Shown here: in pieces, positions 1-9,964 of the stretch
How positions within the stretch are numbered: position 1 is the first letter of the stretch
Layout of the letters: each line of letters begins with the position of its first letter
Assembly: GCA_029582165.1 (NCBI GenBank)
Contig: CM055881.1
Location: 24,409,594-24,473,593 of the forward strand
Length of the DNA: 64,000 nucleotides
DNA from: Portulaca oleracea
Lineage: Eukaryota; Streptophyta; Magnoliopsida; Caryophyllales; Portulacaceae
Direction: 5' to 3'
Notes under the pieces: generated by a model
Databases searched by the model: none
Seen by the model: only the letters and a program-made list of their open reading frames with translations
Told to the model about the DNA's origin: nothing
Translations under genes and position numbers: made by a program

Positions 1-167
1 AAAAATTGGGGTCGAATAAACTTGATTAATATGAAAATTTGGATGAGAAATTAACCTTGCATTGAATAAACTTGATTAATATGAAAAATTTGGCTGAGAA
101 ATTAATGTTGCAAATTTGTTGTGTTTTCAAATCAAATAATTTGAATGAAGCTAAATTCAAATATTAA

Positions 168-402
168 GGCTCCATTCTCTTATCCGGTTGGTTGGTTATG
201 GTTTCACACCATACCACAACTTTTCAATTTGTGCCACAACCCACCACAATTTACCATTTCAATTTCAATTTATATTTTTATTAAAAGTTATACCAACTCA
301 CTTATAATTATTTCCACCACAACCTTCCACATTTCAACACAACTTTCCACAACCCACCACATTTTTTAAATTTCCACCACATCGCAGCCAAGAACGGGGG
401 TC
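168..402. mobile_element. Tourist/Harbinger-type MITE, copy A
   Basis: The element begins GGCTCCATTCTCTT and ends with a sequence whose reverse complement is GACCCCCGTTCTTG. It is flanked by TAA at 165-167 and TAA at 403-405, a 3-bp duplication as expected for PIF/Harbinger. The interior is strongly biased towards CCACAA/TTGTGG words, as in the copies at 552, 832, 1770 and 58649. It has no coding capacity; short reading frames inside are by-products of the low-complexity interior. Confidence 0.7.
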
Positions 403-551
403 TAAAATTGGGTTTGGTCCAAACCAAAACTTGTCCGGGTCAGATACAATTTTATTAACACTATCCAATATTGAGTTTTTCGTTGGTAAATGAAAATAAG
501 TAAGATAAGGAAAAAATAGCAATAAAAGGTATGGTAAATAAGATAAACTAA

Positions 552-805
552 GGTCGTGTTCTATATTTTGCGGTATTTTGCGGTGAGGTGTGGTGGAATT
601 GTGGTGGGGTGTGGTGGAATTGTGGTAGGTTATTGGTATGTGGGGTAGGTGAGGAGAGAGAATGTAATAAGTAGAGGAGAAAAGTGAGGAGAGAGAAAAG
701 TGAGGAAAGAAAAAAATAATGATTTGCGATGAAATGTGGTGGGTTGTGGCAAACTGTGGTACCGTGTGGCACCGCAGTTTGCCAACCGCAGTATAGAACA
801 CGGCC
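552..805. mobile_element. Tourist/Harbinger-type MITE, copy B
   Basis: Terminal inverted repeats are GGTCGTGTTCTATA and TATAGAACACGGCC, flanked by TAA at 549-551 and 806-808. The interior repeats GGTGTGGTGGAATTGTGG-like words. This is the best-defined member of the family in the window. Non-autonomous and about 254 bp long. Confidence 0.85.
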
Positions 806-831
806 TAAATCATTAAAATCACTTGTACTAC

Positions 832-1079
832 GGCCGTGTTCTTTTCTGTGGTTGGTAAACTGCGGTGCCACAACCTACCGCAATTTGCCACAACCCACCA
901 CATTTTACCGCAAATCATTACTTTTCTCTCTCATCACTTTTCTCCTCTACTTTTTTTACATTCTCTATCCTCACCTACCCCACTTACCAATAACCTATCG
1001 CAATTCCACCACACCCCACCACAATTCCATCACACCTCACCACACCATTCCGCAAAATACCGCATAAAAGAACAGGGCC
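832..1079. mobile_element. Tourist/Harbinger-type MITE, copy C
   Basis: It starts GGCCGTGTTCTTTT and ends AAAAGAACAGGGCC. The flanks are TAC at 829-831 and TAC at 1080-1082. The interior is a run of ACCGCAA/CCACAAC words in the opposite orientation to copy B, which lies only 26 bp away. Closely adjacent insertions of one family suggest preferential insertion nearby. Confidence 0.85.
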
Positions 1080-1082
1080 TAC

Positions 1083-1766
1083 GCATATTTATAATTTTTG
1101 ATAAGGTATTGTAAGTAAAATAAATTATATCAATCATATCACTTATTAAATATATGGACTTTTTAGTATATATTATATAAGATAAGTTTCTAGCTTGGTT
1201 AGAAATATAGTAGTATAATCGTCTCTTTTTATTTGTCACTTTTAAAAAAATGTAGAAAAATCAAAATAACAAACAAAATTAGGAAAAATACAAAATTACT
1301 TTAATTAATAAATATTAATTATAAATATAAAATAATAAATAATTAGAAATAACAAATTTCATTTGGTAGATAAATAAAAAGGTCAGGGAGGGATGCTCCG
1401 AGTCGGATCTCGGATGGCCGGATGCTAATATTCCGTGACTATAACGTTTTGTTTCCTATGGAGTATTTTTGGGGTTATATATTTCCAATTTGGCTTCTTT
1501 TGTTGACATTTTCAAATTTCAAAGTAATCATATGGAAGGAATAATATTCCGTGACCATATGTTTTGTTTTGTTATAATAACCCCATCTGCGTCGGCTTAT
1601 TTAAATTGAATTCAAGTTAAATTTATATTAAAATTTACGTATGTTACATGTGTACTCACCTTATTTATTATTAATAAATAAAAGTAATATTTTTAAATTT
1701 TAAAATACTAATAATGGGTGTTCATATCCAATAGAATTATAAGATAAATATAATATATTAAGAATT
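1083..1766. other. AT-rich intergenic spacer
   Basis: No gene, convincing repeat boundary or RNA gene is recognisable here. Around 1380-1580 the words ATTCCGTGACTATA/ATTCCGTGACCATA occur twice about 130 bp apart together with GTTTTGTTT, which may be a decayed duplication. Confidence 0.4.
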
Positions 1767-1769
1767 TAA

Positions 1770-2068
1770 GACTACGTTCTTTTATATGGTGCGGTGCGGT
1801 AATGGTGCAGTGTCGTGAAATTTGAAAAACTGTGATGAAGGTGGTGGGTTGTGGTGATTTGTGGTAGAGTTGTGGTAGGTGAGGAGAGATAATGTAAAAA
1901 GTAGAGGACAAAAGTGAGGAGAGAGAAAAGTAAGAAGAGAGAAAAGTAAGAAGATTTGCTAATGATTATGATAAAGTGTTGTGGAGTGTGGTGAAGTGTG
2001 TTAGAATATTGAGTAGTGCGGTGTGGTGCGGTACCACACCGTAAGTTACCGCATAAAAGAACAGGGCC
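1770..2068. mobile_element. Tourist/Harbinger-type MITE, copy D
   Basis: The left end GACTACGTTCTTTT is a diverged form of the family terminus and the right end is AAAAGAACAGGGCC. TAA flanks both sides (1767-1769 and 2069-2071). The interior is a GTGGTG/GTGCGG-rich tract with no coding potential. Confidence 0.8.
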
Positions 2069-2340
2069 TAACTAATTTTCCCTCCTATTTTTTCCCAAAG
2101 GATATTATTAATTTTTGAGTTAAACAATTTCTTATTGGTTATGATTCTCTCTTATCGATTATGATTTTCATCCCTTAATTTAAAATGAGTATCTTTTTAT
2201 ATTAATTATAGAGAACTTTATCTAATTACATTTTATATAAAATTGTATTGTATCCAAGGTTGTTCAAATCAGGATCCTAGCTCGAATTCATGAGGTAGTT
2301 AGGATCGGAATAACCCATGTAGGATCGTGGATCGTGTGTA

Positions 2341-2690
2341 TTTAGGGTTGTTCATAGTCCAACCTGGACCGAAAAAAGGTCTGGACCGGACTGAATCGAG
2401 GACTGGACCGAATGGACCGAGGGAAGTTCGGTCCAGTCCTCGGTCCAGGAAATTTTTATGTTCGGTCCTCGGTCCAACCCGTGGACCGAACTGATGGACC
2501 AAAGTTACTAAAATTATAGGGTTTCTTTATGTATAGTCCAGTCTGGACTGGACCGAGGACTAGACCGAACAAAGTTCGGTCGATCCAGTCCCGGACCGAA
2601 CTTTTTTTCAGTCCAACCCCGGTCCACCTTAGTCCTCTAATTCGGTCCTCAGTCCTTTTGGTAAGTCCGGGATCGATGAACAGCACTAGT
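2341..2690. mobile_element. Putative hAT-type MITE rich in GGACCGA motifs
   Basis: The segment is built of many copies of GGACCGA and its reverse complement TCGGTCC, spaced irregularly on both strands. The ends resemble each other as an inverted repeat: TAGGGTTGTTCAT at the left and the complement of GATGAACAGCACTA at the right. The flanks GTGTGTAT and GTGTAGAT may be an eroded 8-bp duplication. The open frames on both strands are by-products of the repeated motif. Confidence 0.5.
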
Positions 2691-4360
2691 GTAGATAGTA
2701 GAATCGTACCGAGGATTTTGGATCATAAAATCGTAGGATCATAGACTAGGATCGGGATTTTAATAACTATGACTGTATCTAATCCCACGTCTATAAAATC
2801 GCTCATTCCAACCAAAACTCCAATTCCAAATCATATTCAACTATTATACCTACTCTAATTTTGTGCTTTGATTTTGATATGGATAAAGTTCACAGTGATA
2901 ACGTATAAGATTGGCATATTCGATCAATCATGGTACCAAAGTGGCAAACAAGTGACTGGAGTGCCCACAATATTTACTCCAAGTTTCACAAGGAAATAAA
3001 ACATTGAGTGTTGGGGAAAACAATGAGATGGAACAACGAAACACACGGAAGATGGGGGATCACTTGGGTGGTTAGGAGTCGATGGTAAGCCCGTCTCCCC
3101 TTAAGACTTATTCACTAGACCGTGAAAAGACTCGAGGGTACGTAAAACCTAACTTCTTGTAAGCAAAGTTACAAGTTCTTATGAACATGCTGGATGGGTC
3201 TTTTGTTTCAGGCACTGTAAGCACTTATTTAATTTTAAGATTTTAGTATTTACTTTAAGTATCCAAGTTAATTTAACATTTTTTTTTAGTTTGTGCAACT
3301 GTAATGAACAGGCGTACTGCTACACTCCCTTATACTCCTTGTAATATTTTATTGTCATGTTAACAAAATTCCAGTTTGTAATTTCTGAGAACAATCTTGA
3401 TATATAGTTGTACTTAATATGTTATGGCTTTGTCAGTGTGTCCTTAGCGTGCTCTTGGAATTCTTTAAGCAGTTTTTGTTAAATAGTTAGTAAAAGTTAG
3501 TGCTCCTAATTTGTCCTACATGAATAGATCATTAGAGTTTCTAATTCTTAAGGGAAATAAAGATGTTATTTCTAATTATTGTTTCACCTGGAGAGAATAT
3601 TATATTCTCTATCTCTTTATATATTAAAGAATGTCATGGGCTTATAAATACATAAGCCAAGGTGTGGGCTCATATGTGCTTACATTAAGGTTCAATGATT
3701 CGCATTGAATAGCACACGCATACGCGCGCGCGATGTGGGCTCTAGGGCGCTAAAGGCGCTTTTGGCGCTTATTAGGCGCACTTAGCACGTGAACAGGGAG
3801 CAAAAGCAGATTATTTAATTATCTATTACATTTTTTCATTATTTCCATCTTTTAAGCAGTTTGGGACAGTTGGGAGGGTCGAATAAGATTCATCTTTCCT
3901 TCCTCATTTTTCCCTCCTCATTTTTCTTCACACTCTCCTCCTCACATTTTCCCTCAACAAATTTCCCTATATCAAGAAGATTGAATATGAAGATTGAGGA
4001 TGAAGATTGAAGATGAAGATGAAGTATTTAAGGATGATAATGAAAATGATGACAAAGTTTGTATTATATTTTTGTAAATTTAGAGTTTTACTAATATATG
4101 TTTACTCTGTACATTAATTAATTTACTTTGTTATTTTAATTTAATTTGATTCCATTATTTGTAAATAATTAAAACTCCTACACAAATAAAAACATTATCT
4201 GAAATTTCTTAGAAAATTATATATCCAAACAATTAATTAAGAAAATAATTTTGTTATAATTACAATACAATAAAATATAATTAAAATTATTAATAGTGCG
4301 TATTAATATTACATAATTAGGATAAGAAATTCCAATTTTTTTATTTTTAATTTTTTTTAC
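2691..4360. other. Intergenic, no gene recognised
   Basis: Nothing here can be called a gene. A patch at 3721-3790 is rich in GGCGC/GCGCC words (GGGCGC, AGGCGC, TGGCGC), unlike its AT-rich surroundings. A pyrimidine-rich tract of CCTCATTTTT repeats lies at 3895-3960, followed by GAAGATGAAGAT repeats at 3980-4050. Confidence 0.4.
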
Positions 4361-4369
4361 GATAAACCT

Positions 4370-4677
4370 ACAATTGGCGTGAGTTTTCTCACGCCAATAT
4401 GGAAAACTCAAGCCAATTGGAATTTTTTTTTTCTATCCGAAGAAAGCGTTGGAGGGCTGTGGGATCCGTGAAAAAAGGTAAGAAACTAGCGTGAGTTGAT
4501 TCTCACGCCTATTTTATTGGCATGAGGTTGAAACACACGCCAATTTCTAACGCTTTTGAATATTTGCGTACTAGCTTTTGGTGTAAGCTATCTTCTCACG
4601 CTTCCTGATTTTTAGCGTGAGTTTACTACACACCTACACGCTGATCCCTCATGCTAAACACTTGTTTTCTAATAGTG
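4370..4677. mobile_element. Terminal part of a CACTA-type transposon
   Basis: The right boundary TTTTCTAATAGTG (4665-4677) is the inverse of a CACTA terminus (CACTATTAGAAAA). The 300 bp inside it hold many GCGTGAG/CTCACGC subterminal motifs in both orientations, including the hairpin ATTGGCGTGAG-TTTT-CTCACGCCAAT at 4374-4399. Dense subterminal repeats are characteristic of CACTA elements, where they bind transposase. The opposite terminus was not found, so this is a fragment or a rearranged copy. Confidence 0.6.
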
Positions 4678-4680
4678 TAA

Positions 4681-5640
4681 CTAGCGTTGTATATCCCGTG
4701 CGATGCACGAGAATTTTTTCAGTATTTATATGTAAATTTGTTTGGGAGTAATTTTATGATGGTTATCAATCCAAATAATAATTAATTTAATAAAAAATTA
4801 TACAAATCGTCTTGTCATATTTTTGTAATTGCTATGTACAAATATTCTTCAAAATTAATTTAGATAAAATAGCAGTGAAGATACTAAAATCTATATTTAC
4901 TTTCAATATCATCTTAGTTACATATAATAAAGAACAATAATAATTTTCTATGTGTATACATCACAAACATAATGTTGTTGGAAACTTATTTTCATTTACA
5001 TAAATATAAAATTTTGCATAAAAATAATTAAAATAAAAAGGTTAGAGAAATTATAAATGATTACAATTTATTAAATAACTAATAATGGTAAATTTTAAAA
5101 TAATTATTGATTCTAAAATTAAAGCATATATCAACAATCACAATATCAATCAAAATAAAGTTGCATCAATTTTTCTAACAACAAAGAGAGAATAATTTAG
5201 ATTTTTTGTTGTAATGTTAATAATTGTTTTTCTTTTTCCAATTAGTAAAGAAAACATATAACAATAATATAGGTTTTTTTTAATGGGTGATTTACACTTA
5301 ATATCTCTTAGATTTTATTTTACTCTATTTTTTACATGGATTTATATATTATAATTGTAAATTTTATGAAAAAAAGACTGACTTACAAAATTTGTTTTAT
5401 AAAAAGCTTATGAATATAATTTTAATTGTGTATTAATTATAATTTTCTTTTGTATTATAGTTAGTTTTGTATAACTAACTTAGGAGAATAAATCAAGAAT
5501 CATATGGTCTATTTTTTTATGAACTTAAGATTTATGTATTTGGTAGTGATCATATTCGATATTTATTCATCATTTTTGCTAATAAGAAAGACATATTGAA
5601 ACTTAGTATTTTTTGTTCATTTTAATTTCATATGATACCT
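4681..5640 (-). mobile_element. Helitron-like element, 3' end at 4681
   Basis: Read on the minus strand the sequence ends with a short hairpin (CGTGCATCGCACG), eleven further bases and CTAG followed by T, the layout expected of a Helitron 3' terminus (hairpin, then CTRR). The same end recurs at 54868 and a variant at 19855. The AT-rich body aligns by eye with the 54868 copy for several hundred bases and, inverted, with 22700-23160. No Rep/helicase is visible, so it is non-autonomous or truncated. The right limit is approximate. Confidence 0.6.
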
Positions 5641-5887
5641 ATTCCACTTTTTTTAGTAGGTAAGTAGTCCAATTCATTGGATCTCCATTTTAGGGGTATA
5701 ACCCAACGGACCTACAATGGACGCAGAATGGGGGTGTCGATGCCCTAAAGCTAGGCCTTACTCCTACCCGCAACATCCTCCAAATTGGTAAGGGAGAAAT
5801 GCCCCCTCCTCGTGTTCCACTCTTGGATCTATGTTCCAAGCCCATGTGCTGAGAAACCTTAGTTTGCTTATAACTTAAGTCACTACT

Positions 5888-6145
5888 TGATCCATATTTC
5901 CTAGGGGGTATCTCACTTTGGAAATAATAACAACGGAGGGTTCAAGCTAAATTTTTCCCCAAGCTGATTTAGGTCACTTTTCGGGTCAACAACGCCCGTT
6001 TCGGGAGCCAAGGAAGGCTTGGAAGAAGTCAAGAGGATCGAGTTCAAGTCAAGGGGCATTTTGATAATTTCATAAGGGTCGAACTTGGGCCTATGGAAAA
6101 TCAAGGAGGAGCACGGGAGAACCCGGGACCGAAGGGGTTCAAACG
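5888..6145 (+). repeat. 5' LTR of gypsy element, first part
   Basis: It matches 13131-13390 of the 3' LTR almost base for base from TGATCCATAT onward and stops at AAACG (6141-6145), the duplicated target of the nested element. The second part resumes at 9965. Confidence 0.9.
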
Positions 6146-6819
6146 TGAAATAACCCTAGAGGGGGGTGAATAGGATTATATAGAAAATTCTGCACTTTTT
6201 AACAACACAACAAGGTTAATAGCACTTTTATAAAATGAAAGATACTTCTTTATTATTCAAACAAAAGTGCTTAGAATAGAGGAGGTTACAACTCAGCTTA
6301 GGTGAAGACCGTGAGGTCCTCAAATAGCTTATTGGGACAGAAAAGGCAGTTATAGACAAAGAAAAATATTTCAACGTGAGGCTTCTTCCTCACTTCAATT
6401 ACTCGACCCTAGAGGTCCTCACCAGTGTCCTCACTGGTTACACACAAACTCACCACTTACAATTGTGGCATCACTCAGAATATCAATACAATATTCCAAC
6501 ACTCTGAAATTTCTCACACAAAGTTCCTACTCAGATTTGCTTGCTTGGAAATCCACACTTCACAAGAGAAGTATTCGGTAGTATATATATTGGAGAGTTT
6601 GAGGCAACAACGAATTCTTTCCCTTGGAGGAGATAGTTTCCTTTCTTGAATTATCTTCATAATCTTCTATATAATCTTGATATCCTTGATTCACTTCCCA
6701 TAATTTTGATATCTGGAAATAATGGAAACAACGGTTATTGAATCAATTCAGAAGGAATATGAGAATATAATTTAGGATTTCAGAAGATACTTCCCTAAAT
6801 TAATTTTGTCAATCTTTCA
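6146..6819 (-). repeat. 3' LTR of the nested copia-type element
   Basis: TG...CA bounded and 674 bp long. It is nearly identical to 9242-9959 apart from a deletion of about 40 bp near 6338 and point changes. The similarity implies a fairly recent insertion. Confidence 0.88.
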
Positions 6820-7176
6820 AACAAAACCTCTAATGCTGGCGCTGGAGGTCCTCAGAGCTTGTTGCGATGAGGTCCTTAGACTTAACTTGAGACTCTTCAA
6901 TCTCCCCCTTTTTGTTTGAAAGATAAAATTTTCTTTGTGGTCCTTTAGCATAAGCACACGGTATATCGCAAAGCAATGCAACAAACTTAATTCTCCTCCT
7001 TTTTGTCTTTCGGACAGAAAGGAAACAAGAGAGTACAAGTACTAAATTGTGTAGCGAAAATAAGCAGAGGAAGGGAGAGGGAGGAGGAGGGATAGGAGGA
7101 AAAGAAATGACGAGGACACCTTGGCCAGGCCCTGATTAAATTTTGAGGTACCCGAGAGGCCATGCTGATGAGAACA

Positions 7177-7521
7177 TCAGAGGTCCAGGCATGCAGTGAG
7201 TTGACGAACCTGGGAGGAGGAGAGAGACCGCATGTAGGGAGGATGGATGATAGGACTCCCCCTCAATTTGACAGCTTGTGCATAGGTTGAGGTCCTCATA
7301 GTAGACGACTCCCCCTCGAATGGTGCGGGTGGTGTTTTTTCACGACCTTCCCAATGTCTAGGATCTTGTCTTGGATTTTGTCTCCAAAGGTCACTCTTGC
7401 ATTCTTGTTGATTTTCAGTTTGAAGAACTTGGTTGGATCTCTGGGAATGTGTCTGAGGCATACCTGTAATAGAAGACACTATACCTTTCTTGGTCTCTGA
7501 CCAAGGATGAGATCGTTGCAA
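7177..7521 (-). pseudogene. Internal reading frame of the copia-type element, unrecognised
   Basis: A 114-residue frame between the gag remnant and the 3' LTR on the element's coding strand. It is rich in Ser, Gln and charged residues (PPAPFEGESS, RSLSSSQVRQ). I see no protease, integrase or reverse-transcriptase motif. It lies in a different frame from the gag frames upstream. It may be a decayed remnant of sequence that separated gag from pol, or simply non-coding sequence. Confidence 0.3.
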
Positions 7522-7595
7522 TGAGGTCTTTGGGATCCAAATTTTAGTAATGCACGGAGGTTTAGTTCCTTTAGACAGGGAATTTGATGAGGTCC

Positions 7596-8210
7596 TTATT
7601 TTATTTTCTGTTGGAGGTCCTGTATGATGATTTTCTCTGAGAGGCGGAATGTTTGGGATAGGAAGGAGAGGTTCTTTGTTGGTATGGAAGGGAGGAATTT
7701 TGGACCGATAGTTTTTGAGAGGTGGTGTATTGGGTGTGGGAAGGAGAGGTCCTCTGGGAGGATGATTTGTAGGAACTTCGGTCCGAGGTTGAGAAGGGGG
7801 GTTGTGGAAACTGGTTTGCTTTGGTAAAGATGAGAATTAGTGACTGCCTCATTGGATAATTGAGTGATGGTTTTATAGCAGTCTTTGACCTCAAGAGACA
7901 ATCTATTGCTTTCTGTGAACAGGAGGTCATTTTGAGAGTTCAGGCTTTCTATGGCCTCAATGAGACTTTGAACGTGGTTGGTAAGGTGCTTGATTCTTTC
8001 TATCAAGGACTTAGAGTATTTAAAAAGATGCATACATTTATGAGCAAGATGTGATGGTGAAAGATTAAGAAGGTCATCAATGTTTACCTCGTCATGAGAT
8101 GAGGTTGGATCTTGATCCTCACTTGTGTTTGCCATCAGACATACATTTGTTATTTCTTCTACCTCACTGTGGCCTTCACTGGAATCACTATCACTCCATG
8201 TTGCCATCAT
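7596..8210 (-). pseudogene. Downstream part of copia-type gag, behind a UGA stop
   Basis: This 204-residue frame lies exactly in frame with the gag frame at 8235-9206 and is separated from it by one TGA (8237-8235) and eight codons. It starts ATWSDSDSSEGHSEVEEITNVCLMAN, matching the acidic Ser/Asp/Glu-rich stretch ending in CLMA that normally follows the zinc knuckle in plant copia gag polyproteins. A coiled-coil-like segment follows (SKSLIERIKHLTNHVQSLIE). I infer that it belonged to one continuous polyprotein now broken by a nonsense codon. No pol domain follows. Confidence 0.7.
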
Positions 8211-8234
8211 TGCCTCATGGTTATGCCGTTGAGG

Positions 8235-9206
8235 TCAACTGTTTCTCTTGTCTTTGTTTCTTCTGGCGTGAGGGCAGTCCTTCATAAGGTGTTTTGAGCT
8301 GCCACAAACAAAACAAGTAAATGGGTCAGCATCTTTTCTTAATGAAGACTTACCTTTTGAGGTTGCTTTTCTGTTTTGTCCATCCTTGATGTATCCTCGA
8401 AGGATTGGATTTTTCTTGTATAATCTTCTGAACCCTCTAGCCATCATTGCCATTGTATCTTCCTCCTCATCATCATCTGACTCACTATCAGATTTACATA
8501 TTTCCTTGAGGGCAAGTTCCTTGGGTTCTGAGAGGTCATTCAATTGGATCTCATAGGCCAATAGTTTTCCAATGAGTTCCTCCAGTTTGAGGGCCTTGAG
8601 ATCTTGAGCTTCTTCAATGGCTGTGAATTTTAGACCCCATTTTCTTCTAGGCAGGCATTGGAGGACCTTTCTAACTTGTTCCTCATTTGGGTAGGTTTTT
8701 CCCAGAGATATGAGGTGGTTGGTGATGCTGTTGAATCTTTTGAACATCTCTTCAATAGTCTCATTTTCTTCAATTTTGAATGCCTCATACTTCTGGACGA
8801 GAATGTCCAACTTGATGTCCTTAACTTGGCTTGTGCCTTCGTATGAGGTGACCAAATAGTCCCAAACCTGTTTGACATTTTCACAGTTAGAAACACGTTC
8901 GAAGTCATTTGAATTCAAACTGCAATATAACAAATTTAGAGCACGAATATTTTTTCCCAAAGTTTTGAGCTCTTCAGCTGTCATTTCAGATCTTTCTTTT
9001 GGGACATCCTGGTTTGCAGTGTTCTTCTTTGTGGGAGTGGGGAAATTTCCTTCAGTGACTATTACCCAGAGGTCCTCATCTTGATCTCTGAGGAATATTT
9101 CCATCTGCCTCTTCCACATTCTATAATTTTCACCAGTGAGGAGTGGAGCTCTTGTCCACGAGCGTCCTTGAGGAGTTGTGTTGAGGTCGAGCATGATCTT
9201 TACCAC
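8235..9206 (-). CDS. Copia-type gag protein with CCHC zinc knuckle
   Basis: A 323-residue nucleocapsid/coat polyprotein. The N-terminal half has the copia gag pattern: RAPLLTGENYRMWKRQMEIF (residues about 20-39), then KQVWDYLVTSYEGT and IEEMFKRFNSITNHLISLGK, corresponding to the gag-related UBN2-type domain that packages element RNA. The C-terminus carries a CX2CX4HX4C knuckle with C298, C301, H306 and C311. The start ATG at 9206 lies just downstream of the primer-binding site. It ends at an in-frame TGA, after which family-like sequence continues in the same frame (to 7596), so the frame is probably truncated. Known role: assembly of cytoplasmic virus-like particles. Confidence 0.85.
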   Translation of the reverse strand: MVKIMLDLNTTPQGRSWTRAPLLTGENYRMWKRQMEIFLRDQDEDLWVIVTEGNFPTPTKKNTANQDVPKERSEMTAEELKTLGKNIRALNLLYCSLNSNDFERVSNCENVKQVWDYLVTSYEGTSQVKDIKLDILVQKYEAFKIEENETIEEMFKRFNSITNHLISLGKTYPNEEQVRKVLQCLPRRKWGLKFTAIEEAQDLKALKLEELIGKLLAYEIQLNDLSEPKELALKEICKSDSESDDDEEEDTMAMMARGFRRLYKKNPILRGYIKDGQNRKATSKGKSSLRKDADPFTCFVCGSSKHLMKDCPHARRNKDKRNS

Positions 9207-9241
9207 AGACTTTAGATCTGTGGACCTGCTCTGATACCAAT

Positions 9242-9959
9242 TGAAATAACCCTAGAGGGGAGAGGGGTGAATAGGGTTAATAGAAAATTCTGCACTTTTT
9301 AACAACACAACAAGGTTAATAGCACTTTTATAAAATGAAAGATACTTCTTTATTATTCAAAAAAAAGTGCTTAGAATAGAGGAGGTTACAACTCAGCTTA
9401 GGTGAAGACCGTGAGGTCCACAAATAGCTTACTGGGATAGAAGACCTTGCAGTCGTCTTCTGTACTTGAGGCCTTACAGAAGAGGCAGTTATAGATAGAG
9501 AAAAATATTTCAACGTGAGGCTTCTTCCTCACTTCAATTACTCGAGCCTAGAGGTCCTCACCAGTGTCCTCACTGGTTACACACAAACTCACCACTTACA
9601 ATTGTGGCTACACTCAGAATATCAACACAATATTCCTACACTCAGAACTTTCTCACACAAAGTTCCTACTCAGATTTGCTTGCTTGGAAATCCACACTTC
9701 ACAAGAGAAGTATTTGGTAGTATACATATTGGAGAGTTTGAGGCAGCAACGAATTCTTTCCCTTGGAGGATATAGTTTCCTTTCTTGAATTATCTTCATA
9801 ATCTTCTATATAATCTTGATATCCTTGATTCACTTCCCATAATTTTGATATCTGGAAATAATGGAAACAACGGTTATTGAATCAATTCATAAGGAATATG
9901 AGAGAATATAAATTAGGGTTTTAGAAGATACTTCCCTAAATTAATTTTGTCAATCTTCA
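9242..9959 (-). repeat. 5' LTR of the nested copia-type element
   Basis: 718 bp, starting TGAAATAACCC and ending TCTTCA on the plus strand. It is followed by the target duplication AAACG (9960-9964), where the host gypsy LTR resumes. It keeps the segment near 9434-9480 that the other LTR has lost. Confidence 0.9.
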
Positions 9960-9964
9960 AAACG

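Larger units (their letters stand above)
6146..9959 (-). mobile_element. Non-autonomous Ty1/copia-type retrotransposon nested in a gypsy LTR
   Basis: Both ends carry LTRs starting TGAAATAACCCTAG on the plus strand (6146-6819 and 9242-9959). A perfect 5-bp duplication AAACG sits at 6141-6145 and 9960-9964. On the minus strand the 9242-9959 copy is the 5' LTR, followed at once by a primer-binding site read as TTGGTATCAGAGCA (9228-9241 region, initiator Met tRNA type). A copia gag frame follows (9206 to 8235). No protease, integrase or reverse transcriptase is present between 8235 and 6820, so it would need proteins supplied in trans. The 3' LTR copy lacks about 40 bp near 6338 that the 5' copy retains. 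Confidence 0.9.

Noticed and set aside
334..1067. Several overlapping open frames of 90-155 codons on both strands
   Set aside because: They are created by the strand-biased CCACAA/TTGTGG interior of the MITEs at 168-402, 552-805 and 832-1079; the protein sequences are low-complexity His/Thr/Pro/Tyr runs with no domain.
2299..2744. Overlapping frames with repeated GPR/RTE/VRS residues
   Set aside because: They arise from the GGACCGA motif repeat and have no start context or domain.
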